Source: Malus domestica (taxonomy: Eukaryota; Streptophyta; Magnoliopsida; Rosales; Rosaceae). Taken from it: 64,000 bases of DNA. Both the position numbers and the translations under genes were made by a program. Location: positions 28,707,501-28,771,500 of the forward strand of contig NC_091668.1 of assembly GCF_042453785.1 (NCBI RefSeq), written 5' to 3'. The notes beneath the pieces are model-generated. The model did not search any database, was not told where the DNA came from, and saw nothing but the letters and a program-made list of their open reading frames with translations. Positions 11,901 to 24,044 of the stretch are shown piece after piece (within the stretch, counting starts at the first letter, position 1; each line of letters begins with the position of its first letter).

Positions 11901-13578
11901 AACCCACTCGGCAGACGTTCCAACTTCTTGTGAATACACTTCTGGCCATATTCGTACAAAGTGATACAAAGAAATTCATAACCATTATCTTCAGTGGTTT
12001 CAATATGATATTGATTATCTTGAATATCTCTATAACTCAGCAACGTTCTTTCAGAACGTGAAGAATAGAATGCCTCCTTAATGGTTAAAATAGTACCATT
12101 GGACAACATGATACGTGCCTTTCTGTATCCTTCAATTAGGTTGGATGGGCCTGAGAGAGTTTTCAAATGAGCTTTCTTGGGCATTAAGTTAGTAAAATAG
12201 TGTCGTTCACGCAAGATGGTGTGCGTGGTTGCATTATCTACCAGACAACTAACTTCCCCACTAAACATACCTAGAAATAAATTGATTGAATTGGTCACAT
12301 GCATAAATATAAGTCCATTCATTCAATTAAGCAATTCGAGAAAATAATATCCATTCAAATAACAATCCATAATTCAAAGCAAACCAAAACCAAACAAATT
12401 ATTCCAAATACTTAGAAAAATTGTTCAAAATTAAACCATAAACCTAGAAAAATAGGGGGGGAAAGGGTCGGCCACTCCTAGTGGGTTCGGCCACTAGGGG
12501 TAAACACCCTAAAAACATGTCTAATTTATTCATCCATAGAAGCTGACGCCTCCTAAAAATCCAATATCTCTATTGATGTAGTTGCATCTTTCTGATGATC
12601 CACATGTGCAAAGTTAGACTCACGACGGGAATGATACTTGGCAATAGCCTTAGGGGAAGCTTGGTATACGTATGACCAATGATCCTTTGATCCACAGTGG
12701 TAACACATGTCTAGTTCAGTATAAGCAGGCTGAACGAGATCTTTGCCCTTGTTCTTGAAGTTTGAGGCCTTATAGGCAAGTGATGGACGTTGTTGGGTCA
12801 TATTTCCTCCCTTAGGTGCAGCATTCTGTTGACCTTGGGCCTGTGGTGGGGCTTGTTGTCCATTGCCATGGCCATGACTATTCTTTCGTCGTTTATGGCT
12901 GCTAGAATTGGTCGCATGTGCTTCAAGCGTGGCGTTCGAGACAGTGGATTGAGCTTGATGATTCTTCATCAAAAGCTGGTTCTGCTTTTCAATGAAAAGT
13001 AAAACAGAGATTAAATCCGAAAACTTGGTGAATTTATATGCCCTATATCGTTGTTGCAGGACAATATTGATAGCATTGAATGTCGAATAGGTCTTATCCA
13101 GAAGATCTGATTCGATTAGTTCCATTTTGCAAAATTTCAGCAGTGAACGGATTCTACAAACTTCAGAGTTGTATTCATTCATAAACTTAAAGTCTTAGAA
13201 GTGAATGTGCTGTCAGTCGTGTCTTGCTTCAGGCAAATATATGTCTTTTTAGTGATCGAAATTGTCGGCCAGAGCAAGCCAGAGGGTGCGTGGGTCCTCC
13301 TCAGCGAAGTACTTAGTCTGCGGTGCATCATGTATGTGTCTTCAAATGAAGATCATTGCATTAGCCTTCTAAGCTTAGTCAACAGGTTTGTCGGCGATAG
13401 GTGCCTCGATGGTGGCTCTAATACCCTTTGCAGTGAGATGGAGCTTCATGTCTTGAACCCACTTCATATAGTTTCTTCTGGAGACTTCTAGAGCAAAGAA
13501 ATCGAGCTTGTTCAAGTTCGACATGTCCCTAAAACGGAGGGAAAAAACGTGATTAATCATATGGTAAGCTATAAACAT
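8932..13578 (-). pseudogene. Copia gag-pol polyprotein, multiply broken
   Basis: On the minus strand the fragments run in Copia order. Gag comes first: 13578-13375 starts MSNLNKLDFFALEVSRRNY, and 13182-12553 ends in a zinc knuckle CYHCGSKDHW with its last Cys replaced by Tyr. Next is the protease/GAG-pre-integrase part (12322-11855), where the usual D-S/T-G is CLVDNATTH. Integrase-side fragments follow (11004-10201), then reverse transcriptase with KRSLYGLKQSGRMWYNRL and an intact YVDD box (9977-9756), and RT end/RNase H (9647-8932, CIRPDISFAVNLLAKYS). At least eight frame breaks separate them. The element cannot make its own enzymes. I do not assign a Copia lineage. Confidence 0.9.
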
Positions 13579-14790
13579 ATATTGAACATACAGGTTATAT
13601 AGACATATATTGGTTTAATTTATGCATGAAAACTACAGGTTTCATGTGGTATGTTTTGAATGAAAACTTCGGGTTTCAAAGGCACTAAATTTGAAACTAC
13701 AGGTTCAATTTAGTTTTATGACCAATTAGTTCATAATGAAAGGTTTCTACAAGAAACACAGAATGCAATATACTAATTTAAATATAGTGGGTTTGAGTTT
13801 CTTTGGGAACTCAAGTGTGAGAGATTCGTTACTATGAAAGTATGTCAACGATTCAAAGTATAAAAATAAATTATTGAATCGTTAATGTTTAAAAGTGATC
13901 TTCAGATCAATAATTTTGGATTCATTATTAGATTAATGGACTGTATGTCACTTTAATTAATTCAATAAATTGGGTCATACGGGGTCGATTGTAGAAGCAA
14001 AATAGTAATAAAATAATAGCATTGGGTCGAAAATACCATAGCCCAAAAAAATAGGGCTGGGTGCCGTGAGCAAAAGGGCTCGGAGGTGGGCTGTAGGCCA
14101 CGGGCCGGGTTGGAAACAAAAAGGCGCAAGAGACTTGGGCCCAGCACAGGGTTGACCTGAGTGTGTCGCGAGAAACCCTAGCTAAGTTAGGTTTAGTTTG
14201 GGCTGTAGAGGTGAGCCCAGCCGCATGGGCTAACTGCTTGTTATGCGGGTTGGGGCTAAGACAAAGCCCAGCAAGCTGTGGCGTGGGCCGAAACCAAGAA
14301 CTGGGGCTGCATGCCCATGTCTGGGAACAAGCCCAACATGCTTCTGGCATGCGAGTTTGGGCTTGGGTGGACCAGGGCTTTCAGGCCTATGTGATAGGGA
14401 ACCCAAGTCGAGGCACAGTGGTGCCGCAATAAATCACCCAATTTTGTTTTTTTTTTTCGAATCTAGGGTTGAAAAAACCCTATTTGCTTCTAATTTGTGA
14501 ATATACTTTGACTCACATATTCCACATAGAAAATATAATTGCGTAATGCATGAAACAAATATATATATATTGACAAATATATAAACATATACAATATATA
14601 TATCGTAAGGAAAATATAAACATAGTGGGGTTTATATATCATAGGGAATGTTTTCATGCTTCGGGCACGTTTCAAATATCTTCTTTTATTTTAAGTGTAC
14701 CTAATTAGCAGAAAACAAATATAAACCTTTGAATTTTGTGGATGATAGCCTTCTCCTACGATCCGTCAATTCCTCAGCTTCTGGCAAGAA
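13579..14790 (-). other. Copia 5' leader, non-coding
   Basis: Lies between the primer-binding site and gag. A conspicuously GC-richer patch (about 14040-14400) contrasts with AT-rich surroundings, and open frames appear on both strands there (for example 14350-13928), but none resembles a protein family. AT-repeat tracts lie at 14560-14600. Confidence 0.5.
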
Positions 14791-14803
14791 CGTGCTGATA
14801 ACA
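14791..14803 (-). other. Copia primer-binding-like site
   Basis: Reads TGTTATCAGCACG on the minus strand directly next to the 5' LTR. The ATCAGC core resembles the initiator-Met-tRNA-complementary sites used by many Copia elements. Position supports the call more than sequence does. Confidence 0.5.
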
Positions 14804-15072
14804 TGTTGTAGGCCTATTTGATTGAACGATCTTAGGGTTTAGAGAGAGAGAGGGCCGGCAGCAATTAGAGAGAGGAGAGAGTGATTTAATTGTGAGGTGT
14901 GCTCATATCACTCTATTGTACCTTTATTTATAGTAGTAGGATAGGCAAAAACCTTTCCCTTTAGGATTACAACATTTAATAGATAATCAACTCCTAATAG
15001 AAAAATAAGATACATTCCTATATCTACTAGGATTTACATAATCACATTCATATTCTAAATATGACTGCAACA
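14804..15072 (-). repeat. Copia element, 5' LTR (right)
   Basis: 269 bp, partner of 3271-3534. Plus-strand termini are TGTTGTA and TGCAACA. The two LTRs differ at many positions and by small indels, for example around 14834-14850, consistent with age. Confidence 0.92.
14925..14933 (-). promoter_or_regulatory. TATA box of the Copia 5' LTR
   Basis: Plus-strand tatttatag reads CTATAAATA on the minus strand, in the orientation of the element's own coding sequence. An equivalent string exists in the left LTR. Activity is inferred. Confidence 0.5.
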
Positions 15073-15077
15073 TTAAT

Positions 15078-16819
15078 TATTATTTTTTAATTATGGATGT
15101 TTCAACCCATATTAAAAGCCCAATATTTTACAAAAATTATCCTATGGATTCGTGGAGGTGGCTATTGACCATTTTGGTTCTCAAATCTCCACGGGAAAGA
15201 TACGCTTAATGTGGAGAAATTTTTAATTGTGACGAAAACATAAATGGTGCATCACGTGTTTTAATAGAAGTTGTGAGAAATTTTATTTTTTAAGTTATTA
15301 ACTTTTTAGCACACATATTCCACCATTTGTATAATGACACGTGATGTACCACCCCGTGTACCGATCACACTAAAAAATCTCTCATGTCATGTGACACCTC
15401 AATTTACAGGTCATCATAAGAAAAGTCTTTTACCCTTTATATGATATATGGCTCGCTTGAAAGTGTTTTTAAAATATTTGAAAGTGATTTTAGAGAAAAT
15501 GTTATTGGGTTTCGAATATACTTTTCCTACAAAAAGCACCAATTATGCAAGAAACACTTAATGAGGTATGTTATGTGATAGCTCAAATTACGATCATCAT
15601 AAGAAGTCTTTTAACCTTAACATGATATATGGTTTGTTTGAAAGTGATTTTAGAGAAAATGTTACTGAGTTTCGAAAACACTTTTCCTGCAAGAAGCACC
15701 AGTTATCCGCTTGTAGTAGGAAGTACTTCAAGTATATTTGCGTGATTCACTTACATTTTTACTAAAGATTGAGTCCAAAAACATGTTCACGAAAAAAGAA
15801 ACAAAAATCAACCATTCTAAAAGTAGTTCCAAACGAGTCACTATTTAAACAAGGCAACCCATCATGGTCACCCGATGGGGAGCAATAACTCCATAACTCT
15901 TGGCCCATTCATGGGCCTAACCCGCAACCGAGTTAGCCGGAGTAAAATTATCTCCACTTCAAATCTCCTACTCATTGCTCTCCTCCTCTCTCACTCTCTT
16001 TTTTTGTCCCTTCATAAAAAAATCAACATAGATGTTGACGTAATTTAATTGTAACCGTTCAAATAAAATAAGAGAAATTTGAAAAAGAAAGAATCCGACT
16101 CCAAATTAGCTACCCAAAAATCATGAACTCTGACTTGCGTCGTCTATCACGTCTCTTCCACTTAAACGGCTAATTAAACAAATCTACGTGATAATGGCCC
16201 AAAGAACACAAGCTGCATGTACTTCTATCAACTAGGATCACACTTCAACTTAATCATTATAAGTTTAGTGGATCAAAATCAAGTTTTAGAAAGTAAAATA
16301 TCGACAAAATATCGACTTTTGAGTTTTAAGTGACAAAGTTTAATCAAAATCGAGTTTCAAGAAGTAAAATGTCAGCTTTTGAGATGTCGGCTTTTGAGTT
16401 TCAGGGACAAAGTGAGATTGAAATCGAGTTCCAACAAGCGTAGTTAAAAATATGAAACTTTAACGAAAAGTTGCCGGTATTGTTCACTTTAACGAAAACC
16501 ACATTTTTACACTAAAAAATTAATCATGGTATCATTCACTTTACCCTTTATTTTTTCCTTATCGTTAAAACTCAAAGTTTTCAAACAATTTTTATAGTTT
16601 TCGTTTAAACCTTTCAAAAGCGTATTTTGACAATTCGTGAAATACATGTCAAAGTATCACTTGCATTCGTAATCAGTAAATTCGTATATAATACTTTGTT
16701 ACACAACTCGCGTACGTACATTTCAGAAATACACGTGATTTTTCAGACACGTCATCGACTTGTCAAATTTTCCTTTTGTTTTGTTCTTAAAATATATTTC
16801 CGCATCTGTCGCTCCTGGA
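15078..16819. other. Intergenic; short repeats, no gene
   Basis: AT-rich sequence between the Copia element and the ROH1-like gene. It contains a direct duplication (15386-15735). MITE-like scraps with ttaacgaaaa motifs occur near 16450-16615, but no boundaries could be fixed. The open frame 16627-16977 is not family-like and overlaps the likely ROH1 promoter. Confidence 0.5.
15386..15735. repeat. Imperfect direct duplication of about 175 bp
   Basis: 15386-15560 and 15567-15735 share the order gtcatcataag, tgatatatgg, tttgaaagtgattttagaga and gcaccagtta-like blocks, with scattered differences and one short internal insertion. The second half resembles the inner part of the MITE at 20319-20551 (aagcaccagtta and cacttttcctgcaagaagc strings), so these may be decayed relatives. 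Confidence 0.6.
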
Positions 16820-17393
16820 TTTTGGGTTTCGAAGGAAGCGAAGCGAGAGGGCTGAGCTGTGAAGATCCACTGTTTATATTGTTTGTCCGAGTCCGAGTCA
16901 GTGACTCAGTAGGCGCGCACATGTCTGCCTGTCTGTCTTCAATTATTCTCAACAAAAACATTCCTGGAGAGCGTTGAGAGTTGAGCTTCTGAGTTCTGAG
17001 CCTCCCTTCCAAGCAAAACCAAAGGTACTTTTCTTTTCTTTCACTTCTCAGAATTTAAAATTTCGATCCTTTGCCTCCTGAGATTTTCTGGATCTGGGTT
17101 TTTCGTGTTATTGCATTGTAGAGGTGGGTTTGTTCTTCGATTTTGTGTTAGGGTTTCAAATTCTTTGCATTTGTTTTGAGTAAAGGTGGAAGAACAAAAG
17201 CTTAAACTCGCGAGTTTTTTAACTGATAAACCTGAATGAATTGTAGGTGGATTTTAAAATGTTGTCGATTTTTCGCGGTTTGGTGCATCGAATTTAGCTG
17301 AATTGGAGGTGGGGTTCTGTTGGTTTTGTGAAATCTGTGAGTTGTGTGAGTATTCAGAAGGGTTTGGTGTTGGAATATTGTGGCATTGTCACC
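16820..17393 (+). other. Probable 5' UTR/leader of the ROH1-like gene
   Basis: The region changes to CT-rich, exon-like composition. A plausible 5' splice site (aaag|gtactt near 17024) and downstream acceptor-like AGs suggest a leader intron, but no acceptor can be chosen by eye. Upstream in-frame codons 17328-17393 look untranslated. Confidence 0.4.
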
Positions 17394-18590
17394 ATGCCTT
17401 CGACGCACAATCAGGGTTCTTCTTCGCCTATGACTTCGATTGGTCGCTCGATTTGGAGTCGGCGAGAGCCATTTCAATCAGAAGAAGCTAATCAGGAGTT
17501 GAGTGAGCTGGAATTAGAGGTTCAATCTTTTCAAAAACTTGTTACGGACCTGTTTCATGACTTGTCAGCTGCTGGTGCTGATGAATTGCTCTCCATTGCG
17601 TGGATTCGGAAACTTTTGGATGTTTTTGTTAGCTGCCAAGACGAGTTCAGGGTTTTATTGTTGAAAAACAAGGTGCAGGTTTCTAAACCACCGTTGGACC
17701 ACTGGGCGGATGAATACTTAGATAGGAGCTTGAAGGCACTTGACATTTGCAATGCTGCTCGTGATGGGATTGACAAGATTCGTGCGTGGCATAAGCATTT
17801 AGAGATTGTTCTGTGTGCCTTGGAGTCGCGCCAGAGGGCATTCTGTGAGGGCCAGTTCCGTCGAGCAAGAAAGGCTTTGGTGGATTTGGCACTTGAAATG
17901 CTTGGTGAAAGAGACTCTGGGTCTGTTTTTTCTCACCGCAACTGGTCTTTTGGGCGTAACAATAACACAAGAAAGGATGCTCGCCGTCGCCAACACTCAT
18001 CTGGGAATCCAACTGGGCATTCCCGCTCTCACTCGTGGAGCATATCCCATTCTTGGTCTGCAGCTAAGCAGCTTCAGTCAATTGCAAGCAACTTGGTAGC
18101 ACCTCGTGGAAACGAGGTTATTGCAACAAATGGTCTTGCAGGGTCTGTTTTCACAATGAGTTGTGTTCTCACGTTTGTTTTGTTGTCTCTTGTGGCTGCG
18201 ATCCCATGTCAGGATCGAGGTATCAGCACTCATTTTTCGATCCCGCCGCAGTACTCCTGGGGCATCCCGTTATCCTCACTTCACGAACGGATAATAGAGG
18301 AGTCTAAGAAGCGAGAGCGCCAGAACTCTCACGGGTTGCTGAGGGAGATTTATCACGTCGAGAGATGTGCCCGCCACATGACAGACTTGATGGATCTGGT
18401 TCAGTTCCCGTTAAAAGAGGAACAGAAAGTGGAAGTCGAGCAAGAACTGCAGGAGCTAGCATCGATTTGTGAAAGTTTTAAGAACGGACTGGATCCGCTG
18501 GAACGCCAAATCAGGGAAGTATTCCGTCGGATTATGAATTGCAGAACTGAGGGTCTCGAACTTTTGAGTCGCGCAAACAACCCGGAGTAA
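17394..18590 (+). CDS. ROH1-like protein (DUF793 family)
   Basis: Intronless 398-residue ORF. I chose the ATG at 17394 (context accATGcc) because MPSTHNQGSSSPMTSIGRSI matches the usual N-terminus; the frame stays open 22 codons further upstream. Hallmarks are the N-terminal helical region (ELSELELEVQSFQKLVTDL), the DHWADEYLDRSLKALDICNA block, a basic/Ser-rich linker (about residues 190-235), one hydrophobic segment (about 250-272, SVFTMSCVLTFVLLSLVAAI), and a C-terminal helical part ending RRIMNCRTEGLELLS. These proteins are related to BYPASS1. In Arabidopsis ROH1 was reported to bind exocyst Exo70 and to influence seed-coat mucilage secretion, which I carry over as family knowledge only. The gene is convergent with the bZIP gene downstream. 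Confidence 0.9.
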   Translation: MPSTHNQGSSSPMTSIGRSIWSRREPFQSEEANQELSELELEVQSFQKLVTDLFHDLSAAGADELLSIAWIRKLLDVFVSCQDEFRVLLLKNKVQVSKPPLDHWADEYLDRSLKALDICNAARDGIDKIRAWHKHLEIVLCALESRQRAFCEGQFRRARKALVDLALEMLGERDSGSVFSHRNWSFGRNNNTRKDARRRQHSSGNPTGHSRSHSWSISHSWSAAKQLQSIASNLVAPRGNEVIATNGLAGSVFTMSCVLTFVLLSLVAAIPCQDRGISTHFSIPPQYSWGIPLSSLHERIIEESKKRERQNSHGLLREIYHVERCARHMTDLMDLVQFPLKEEQKVEVEQELQELASICESFKNGLDPLERQIREVFRRIMNCRTEGLELLSRANNPE

Positions 18591-19454
18591 CTTAAAAGAG
18601 AGAGTTTCTACGGAGCAAGAAATGTACAAATTTGCGAATACATTCGTTGTTTTGCATATATCCGAGTTTGCAAGGAGAGAAGGAGTATATCGGTCAGCAA
18701 CAATACAGAGGTTAAACAAACACCGTGAAAGAATCTCTTCGGTTTCTCGAGCAACATGGTAATTCTTTGTTTCTGGGACTTTTGGTAAAATGAGGTATGT
18801 ATGTCACAGTTTGGTTTGTATATGTTACGTTCTAAAAGTCCTTTGCAATATTCTTACAGTTTGGTTGTAGCTCCGGATCGTTTGATATATAAAACTCAGT
18901 CCTATTTAGTTACATACATACAAATCGAAGCTAACACATAATCGGAACTTATCAAAACGAATACTGATCAGCATCGGTATATCACATTCGAAAACAAATC
19001 AACATCGGTAAACCAAATTCGAAAATCAAATCGTGAACGGGTTTTAGTATCATGTACCATATGGTTCCTCACTCGAGCATATCATTTAAGAGTAAACAGC
19101 AACATTAGTATAAATTAGTCCGTCGTCTAGCTCTATCGGCTTGCCCTTCAACCGGCATGAAGGGCAACCGGGCCTTCTGTAAATGAGGTTATTTTCTACA
19201 AATACTAATTACAATGAACCTGTCAAGTGTTTGAAAAGGATCTCCCACAAGCCGTCAACTGAGAGCATCCACAGTTACTTGTATTGAAATTGATCCAAAG
19301 CTTCAGCTGTACCTGCTTCTCTTTACAAAATCCGCTTCGACTACCAAAAGATCAACCAACAGCTAATCGACCCTTAATCTGTTTTCCTTCTTTAAGTATT
19401 TATCTACCAAATTCCTTTTATGTATAACCGCAGACCACACGGTTGGTACCGCAT
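18591..19454. other. Convergent intergenic region
   Basis: 3' UTR sequence of the ROH1-like gene from the left and of the bZIP gene from the right. No additional ORF or repeat was recognised. Confidence 0.6.
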
Positions 19455-22133
19455 CTACCAGTGTACCGAATGTACTCTCCGAAGAACATGTGGTGGCCTC
19501 CGCTTCTCTACAACAGGAATGAGGTTCTCCATGAGCTGCAAGTGCAGACAGAATGAGAGAGAGTTAGATCATTTACTAACACTTGTAAAATGCAGCTTTA
19601 GATGTATATAAAGAAGATATGATCAAAATAAAAGGATGTATATAAAGAAGACAATGTAACATCGTCGAATCTAAATCACGGACTGCAATGCATTGTAGTT
19701 TTGGAATATCTTCCCGAACAAGGTTGTTTGACTTGTAAGCTATACAACTCAATACTAAGCAACCAGAGGGCGTATTCTACGAGTGATCGCTAAGAATGGC
19801 AGTGTGTAAGTGCAACCTAGTCTGTTTTCAACAATAGTATAGGGATGCAGCAAAACAGGGCCTTTGTTTCATCGATAAATCCGGAGAAAAAGCCAAGAAA
19901 AAGAATCCGAATTGTGAACATCTTGCATCTCCTTGTAAAAAAATTAACATATACTAAATAGTGTTAGAAAATCAGACCAGAAGATGAAAGGGTGACATGC
20001 AACTTAGGTTCCAGATATAGGCCAAACTTCAGCCTGATCAAAATACTAAAAGCTTTTGCTGATATCACCTCTTTTTGCAGTTAATTCAGTTATTTAACGA
20101 TATGTTAGTTGATTGGCCACGTACAAGTTCCGGTTCACAAACCAAACAACTAACAAACTAGGTTGTATGCTCGCATACTAACTGCAGCATACACATATCA
20201 AAACCCAGTCCCAACTTTCTTCTTATGGTCAAACCACAATATCATGATGCTAAAATACCAAAAGACGTTTGAAAACTTCAGTTAAGCGTTGTGCCATTTA
20301 AATATAATGACAACTTAAGAGCTCGTTTGGATGTGCTTTTAAAATGACTTAAAGCATTTTTGGTGAAAATGTTTTTGGAACCAATCCCTAGTAAAAATGC
20401 AAGTAAATCCTGGAAAAACACTTAAAGTGTTTCACAGAAGAAGCACATAACTGGTGCTTCTTGCAGAAAGCACTTAAAGTGCTTTTGGAACCCAAAAACA
20501 TTTTCTCTAAAGACGCTTCCAGCCATTTTAAAAGCACATCCAAACGAGCCCTAAGCCTCTCTGATTTGATTATACGAAAAGCTGCCATGCTTCTTACTGA
20601 GAAAGCATACAGATGTGGCCATAGAGTTGTCTCCCTCATTTCTCTTGCATCAGAAAGACTCCAAGGAGCAAATGAATACTCTTTTAATGGATTTTGTTGC
20701 ATTTTATGAAAACTAATCCTAATCTTGTTCAGCCATAATGATTTTTTCTACCTATCCCAAGAACCCCCTACGTAAGTGATGGCAATGTTCGTAAATCAAA
20801 TATAAACTTTCGTTCTTCCCAATTGAGGTATTGTTTCTACACAGAAATCTTCACAATGCAAGGTCAAAAATCAGTAAAGCTAGAAAATAACTCCTATCAA
20901 GTTGATTACGTATTTTAAACTTAAAGCTGATTAAAAAGGAAAGTTCCAAGCTTATGAACTGGAAGCTGCTTATGTTCAACATGATCACACCTACGAATCA
21001 TTTCCGAAATTGAAAACCATAAAGAATAAATCGATACACACACTAAGGCAGTTCACAATTCATAGATGTAAAGTACATACCTGCTTAAACCTCTCCTTCT
21101 TTTGCTCAGCCTGCATTCAGAAATCAGAATTCATACGGAATTAGAGCGAAAAAACTTTCTTTTAAACAGAATGGTAAAAGCATATGATCAAATTTTAAGA
21201 AATGATTGAAGAATCAATAGACCTGTTGTCTGAGGAGCCGCGCATTTTCCTCCTCCAGCTGCGTTACCAGAGATTCGAGCTCTACGGTGTAAGCCTAAAA
21301 TCGCAATTAAAACACGGCAATTTCAATAAACGATTTCAGATTTCTGTTTGTTTACAATCAATTTAACATTTTCTCAGAAACCAAACAAACATGGTCAAGC
21401 AAAGACTGAATCCAACCTGCTTCCGTTCCCTGGACCGGGCAGCGGACTCTCTGTTCTTGATCATCCTCCTCTGCTTCTGCTGCGTTGCCTTATCGAGTGG
21501 AGCTTCCTGCACGGCTCTCCTCTTCCCAGCCCTCCCTCCTCCACCACCACCACCTCCGCCTCCGCTGGCACTTGTTGTCCCGTTCGCGTACACCAGCTGA
21601 CCCTGAGCAGCCGAAGGTGGAGGAGGAGGCTGCACCTGGAACTGCCCGTACCCAATCGGAACTCCGCCGGCATTCACGCTGACGTCCTCTTCCCTCACGG
21701 CCCCAGCCCTGGTGAGAAAGTCCTCCAAGGTCATCTCCTCCATCCCACCCCCACCACCACCTCCTCCCTCTCCTCCCCGCACCTGATCCCCGCCATCTCC
21801 CTCCGCCACTCCCACCTCCTCCTCTCCCACTCCCACTCCCACTCCAGCTCCTCCGGCGACGATCTCCTTCCAGACCTCGTCGACGGACCTGGCCTCGGCG
21901 TGATGATGAAGTTGTTGATGGTGACCATTGTCGTCCATGTCATTTCCGGTGCCAGTCCCGGTGGAGCTGTAGATGTTCCTAAGGATGTCGTCCATGGTCA
22001 TGGATTGGTGCTTGTGGTGACGGTTGTCGTCGTCGTCGGCCAGGAAAGTGGAGAGTGAACATATAGACGACTCCCTCCGCGGCAGATCCGAATTCGCGGT
22101 TGAAACCACCGCCATTTTCGAAGACGTCGCCAT
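19455..22133 (-). CDS. GBF4-like group A bZIP transcription factor
   Basis: Four exons on the minus strand: 22133-21417, 21294-21223, 21110-21081 and 19535-19455 (stop TAG). All introns are GT..AG and phase 0; the product is about 299 aa. The N-terminal NSDLPRRESSICSLSTFL, then RSVDEVWKEIV and MTLEDFLTRAG, match the conserved blocks of the ABI5/AREB group and fit GBF4 best. The basic region is KNRESAARSRERKQ with N227-X7-R235. The zipper continues AYTVELESLVTQLEEENARL, and the tail is LMENLIPVVEKRRPPHVLRR. A Gly/Val-rich linker (about residues 95-135) and a poly-Gly run before the basic region are low complexity. It should bind ACGT-core (G-box/ABRE) DNA in the nucleus. An in-frame ATG at 22184 would add 17 residues; I prefer 22133. 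Intron 3 (1.5 kb) carries a MITE. Confidence 0.92.
20319..20551. mobile_element. Tourist-like (PIF/Harbinger) MITE in the bZIP intron
   Basis: 233 bp with TIRs of about 28 bp: the left end starts GAGCTCGTTTGGATGTGC and the right end is its complement, differing by one base near the tip. It is flanked by TAA on both sides (20316-20318 and 20552-20554), the 3-bp duplication of PIF/Harbinger elements. The interior is partly self-complementary (cacttaaagtg motifs). No coding capacity. Confidence 0.88.
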
Positions 22134-22922
22134 CATCCTCGCAACTCTCCCCCGGATTTCCAGCCCTCTGATTTGATTCTTCACCTGATTTCTTTTTCTT
22201 CTTCGACGAAGAATTCCGATGAATCTTTTTTTAATTAAAAATAATTATAATTAAACTGCTTTGGAATTCCTTCCAAAACCAACAAACAAAACGAACCAAA
22301 AGTCGTGATGCCGTAGGCTCTACTCTCTCTCTGTGTTTCCTACCACCTGCACTGCTTACTCGTTTACCATTATTATTATTATTATATTCAATTAATTAAT
22401 CCTTATCCAATCACTAAAAAGTTCTTAAAAACTTTATGTTTTAACGAAAATGACAAAATAAATATATAAGTGAATAATATCAAGAATGACTTTTTCAAAG
22501 TAAAAATATCATTTTCGTTAAAAATGAACAATATTAGAAATGTTTAATTAAGATTCCTTTATTTTATGCTTTCTCGCTTTACACTCTAGTCTGTTTTTTT
22601 TTCCTTTTTCTTTAGCTGACTTTTAGTGCTCCATAGTTCATAAAGCGATTAAAAGGTAAAAATGTCACTTAGCATTACATATCCGCGTAGATAAGCTCAC
22701 ACCAACCCGTCAATTTGAGATACAGTTTGGAATTTTCCTTGGATTTGGACATCCAAGGCTAGCCGGCCCATCAGAAGGGCACCCTTAGGCTCCTGTGCAG
22801 AGTACCCGTTGGGACTGGTTCGTATTTCAAAAATAAAATTTCAAATTAACATCTCCACTATTGGATTAGTGCTTATATTTTATATATCGTTAAAAATGCT
22901 ACCTGTATCCCAATTATTTATT

Positions 22923-23335
22923 GGCTTTTTAATCAAAATAGTTCTTAAGATTGATAAAACTCCTTACTTGGTCTTTGAGGTTTAAAATTGATAGAACTGA
23001 TTCCTAAGTTTGTCCGCCGTCGATCATTTTAGTCATTATGTGAGAAATCTCTATTAAAGTGAGGGTATTTTGTCAAAATTACCCTTCCCTCTCATAACAC
23101 TAAATGATAAAATGACAAAAATACGCTTAATTTGTTGTCAAATTAATTTGGGTCATTGTTTATTAAATTGAGGGTATATTTGTCATTTTGATCCTTATTT
23201 AACAAAGATTTTTCATGGAATGACCAAAGTGATTGACCGTGAACAAACCGAGAGACCAGTTTTATCAATTTCAAATCTCAATGACCAAAATGAGGAATTA
23301 TGCCAATATCAGGGACCATTTTTTACTAAAATGCC
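22923..23335. mobile_element. Foldback MITE, Mutator-like family, copy 1
   Basis: The left end starts GGCTTTTTAATCAAAATAG and the right end finishes with the complementary ACTAAAATGCC. Arms of about 130 bp carry complementary blocks (gaccaaaatga and tcattttggtc types). The same order of motifs is found in the copy at 30821-31176. No convincing target duplication is left here. Confidence 0.7.
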
Positions 23336-24044
23336 TTTATATTTTATTTTTTACAAGAAAACGACACGAACATGGCAAACACGACCCGTTTGCCAGGCTA
23401 TTTGTGGGGTCCACAAGAAATGGCAACAGTAAAAGGAGTTCCCAAAGGAAGAGGATCCCTTCGGATCCACTTTGTGGGAATCCTAGGGATCCCCACATCC
23501 AAGCCGTTCTTCGTACATCGTGCGGCCAGTTTTCGTCAGATACTATTTGTATTTAATTTTAAATAAAAAAAGTCAAATAATTTTTTACCGTACAATACAC
23601 GATAAATGACTAGGATCCCTATAAAGTAGATCCGGATGAGATCCAATTCCGTTCCCAAAATTGGGGTCGTACGGATGAGATAATGAAATTTAGCAACAAT
23701 TGGGCTCGGGTTGGGAGTGGTTTTGGTTCCTAAATTCTAAATTTTGGGTTTTAGCAACACACATTAGAATTGGTCTAAATGCCTTAAAATTTGGAACCCA
23801 AACATACCCTTATTTCCTCTAGTGACGTTTAATATTGTCATGTAACTCCATTTTTCATTGCTTTTGATATCCACGTCACTTATAAAGAGACACACTTATC
23901 AAACACTTATATTTTATTTCACAACTGATTATTTGAAATTGACAACAATACTTATATGTATTTGATACAATTCTCATTTAACAGTAAAAAATAATTCATG
24001 TGAATATACGTATTTAATACAATCACGATCTGCCACTTAGTATT

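Larger units (their letters stand above)
3266..15077 (-). mobile_element. Decayed Copia LTR retrotransposon (minus), with nested insertion
   Basis: Two LTRs of about 265 bp (3271-3534 and 14804-15072) start TGTTG and end in CAACA or CAATA. They are flanked by perfect 5-bp target duplications TTAAT (3266-3270 and 15073-15077). Orientation is minus: gag lies at the right, RNase H at the left, a GGGGGAG polypurine tract abuts the left LTR and a primer-binding-like site abuts the right LTR. The internal polyprotein is broken by many stops and frameshifts. The 3' untranslated part is split by a Gypsy-type solo LTR (3987-8816). Without that insert the element is about 7 kb. LTR divergence and coding decay point to an old insertion. 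Confidence 0.92.

Noticed and set aside
14040..14500. Open frames on both strands in the GC-rich patch of the Copia leader
   Set aside because: No family resemblance. They look like composition effects in the non-coding leader.
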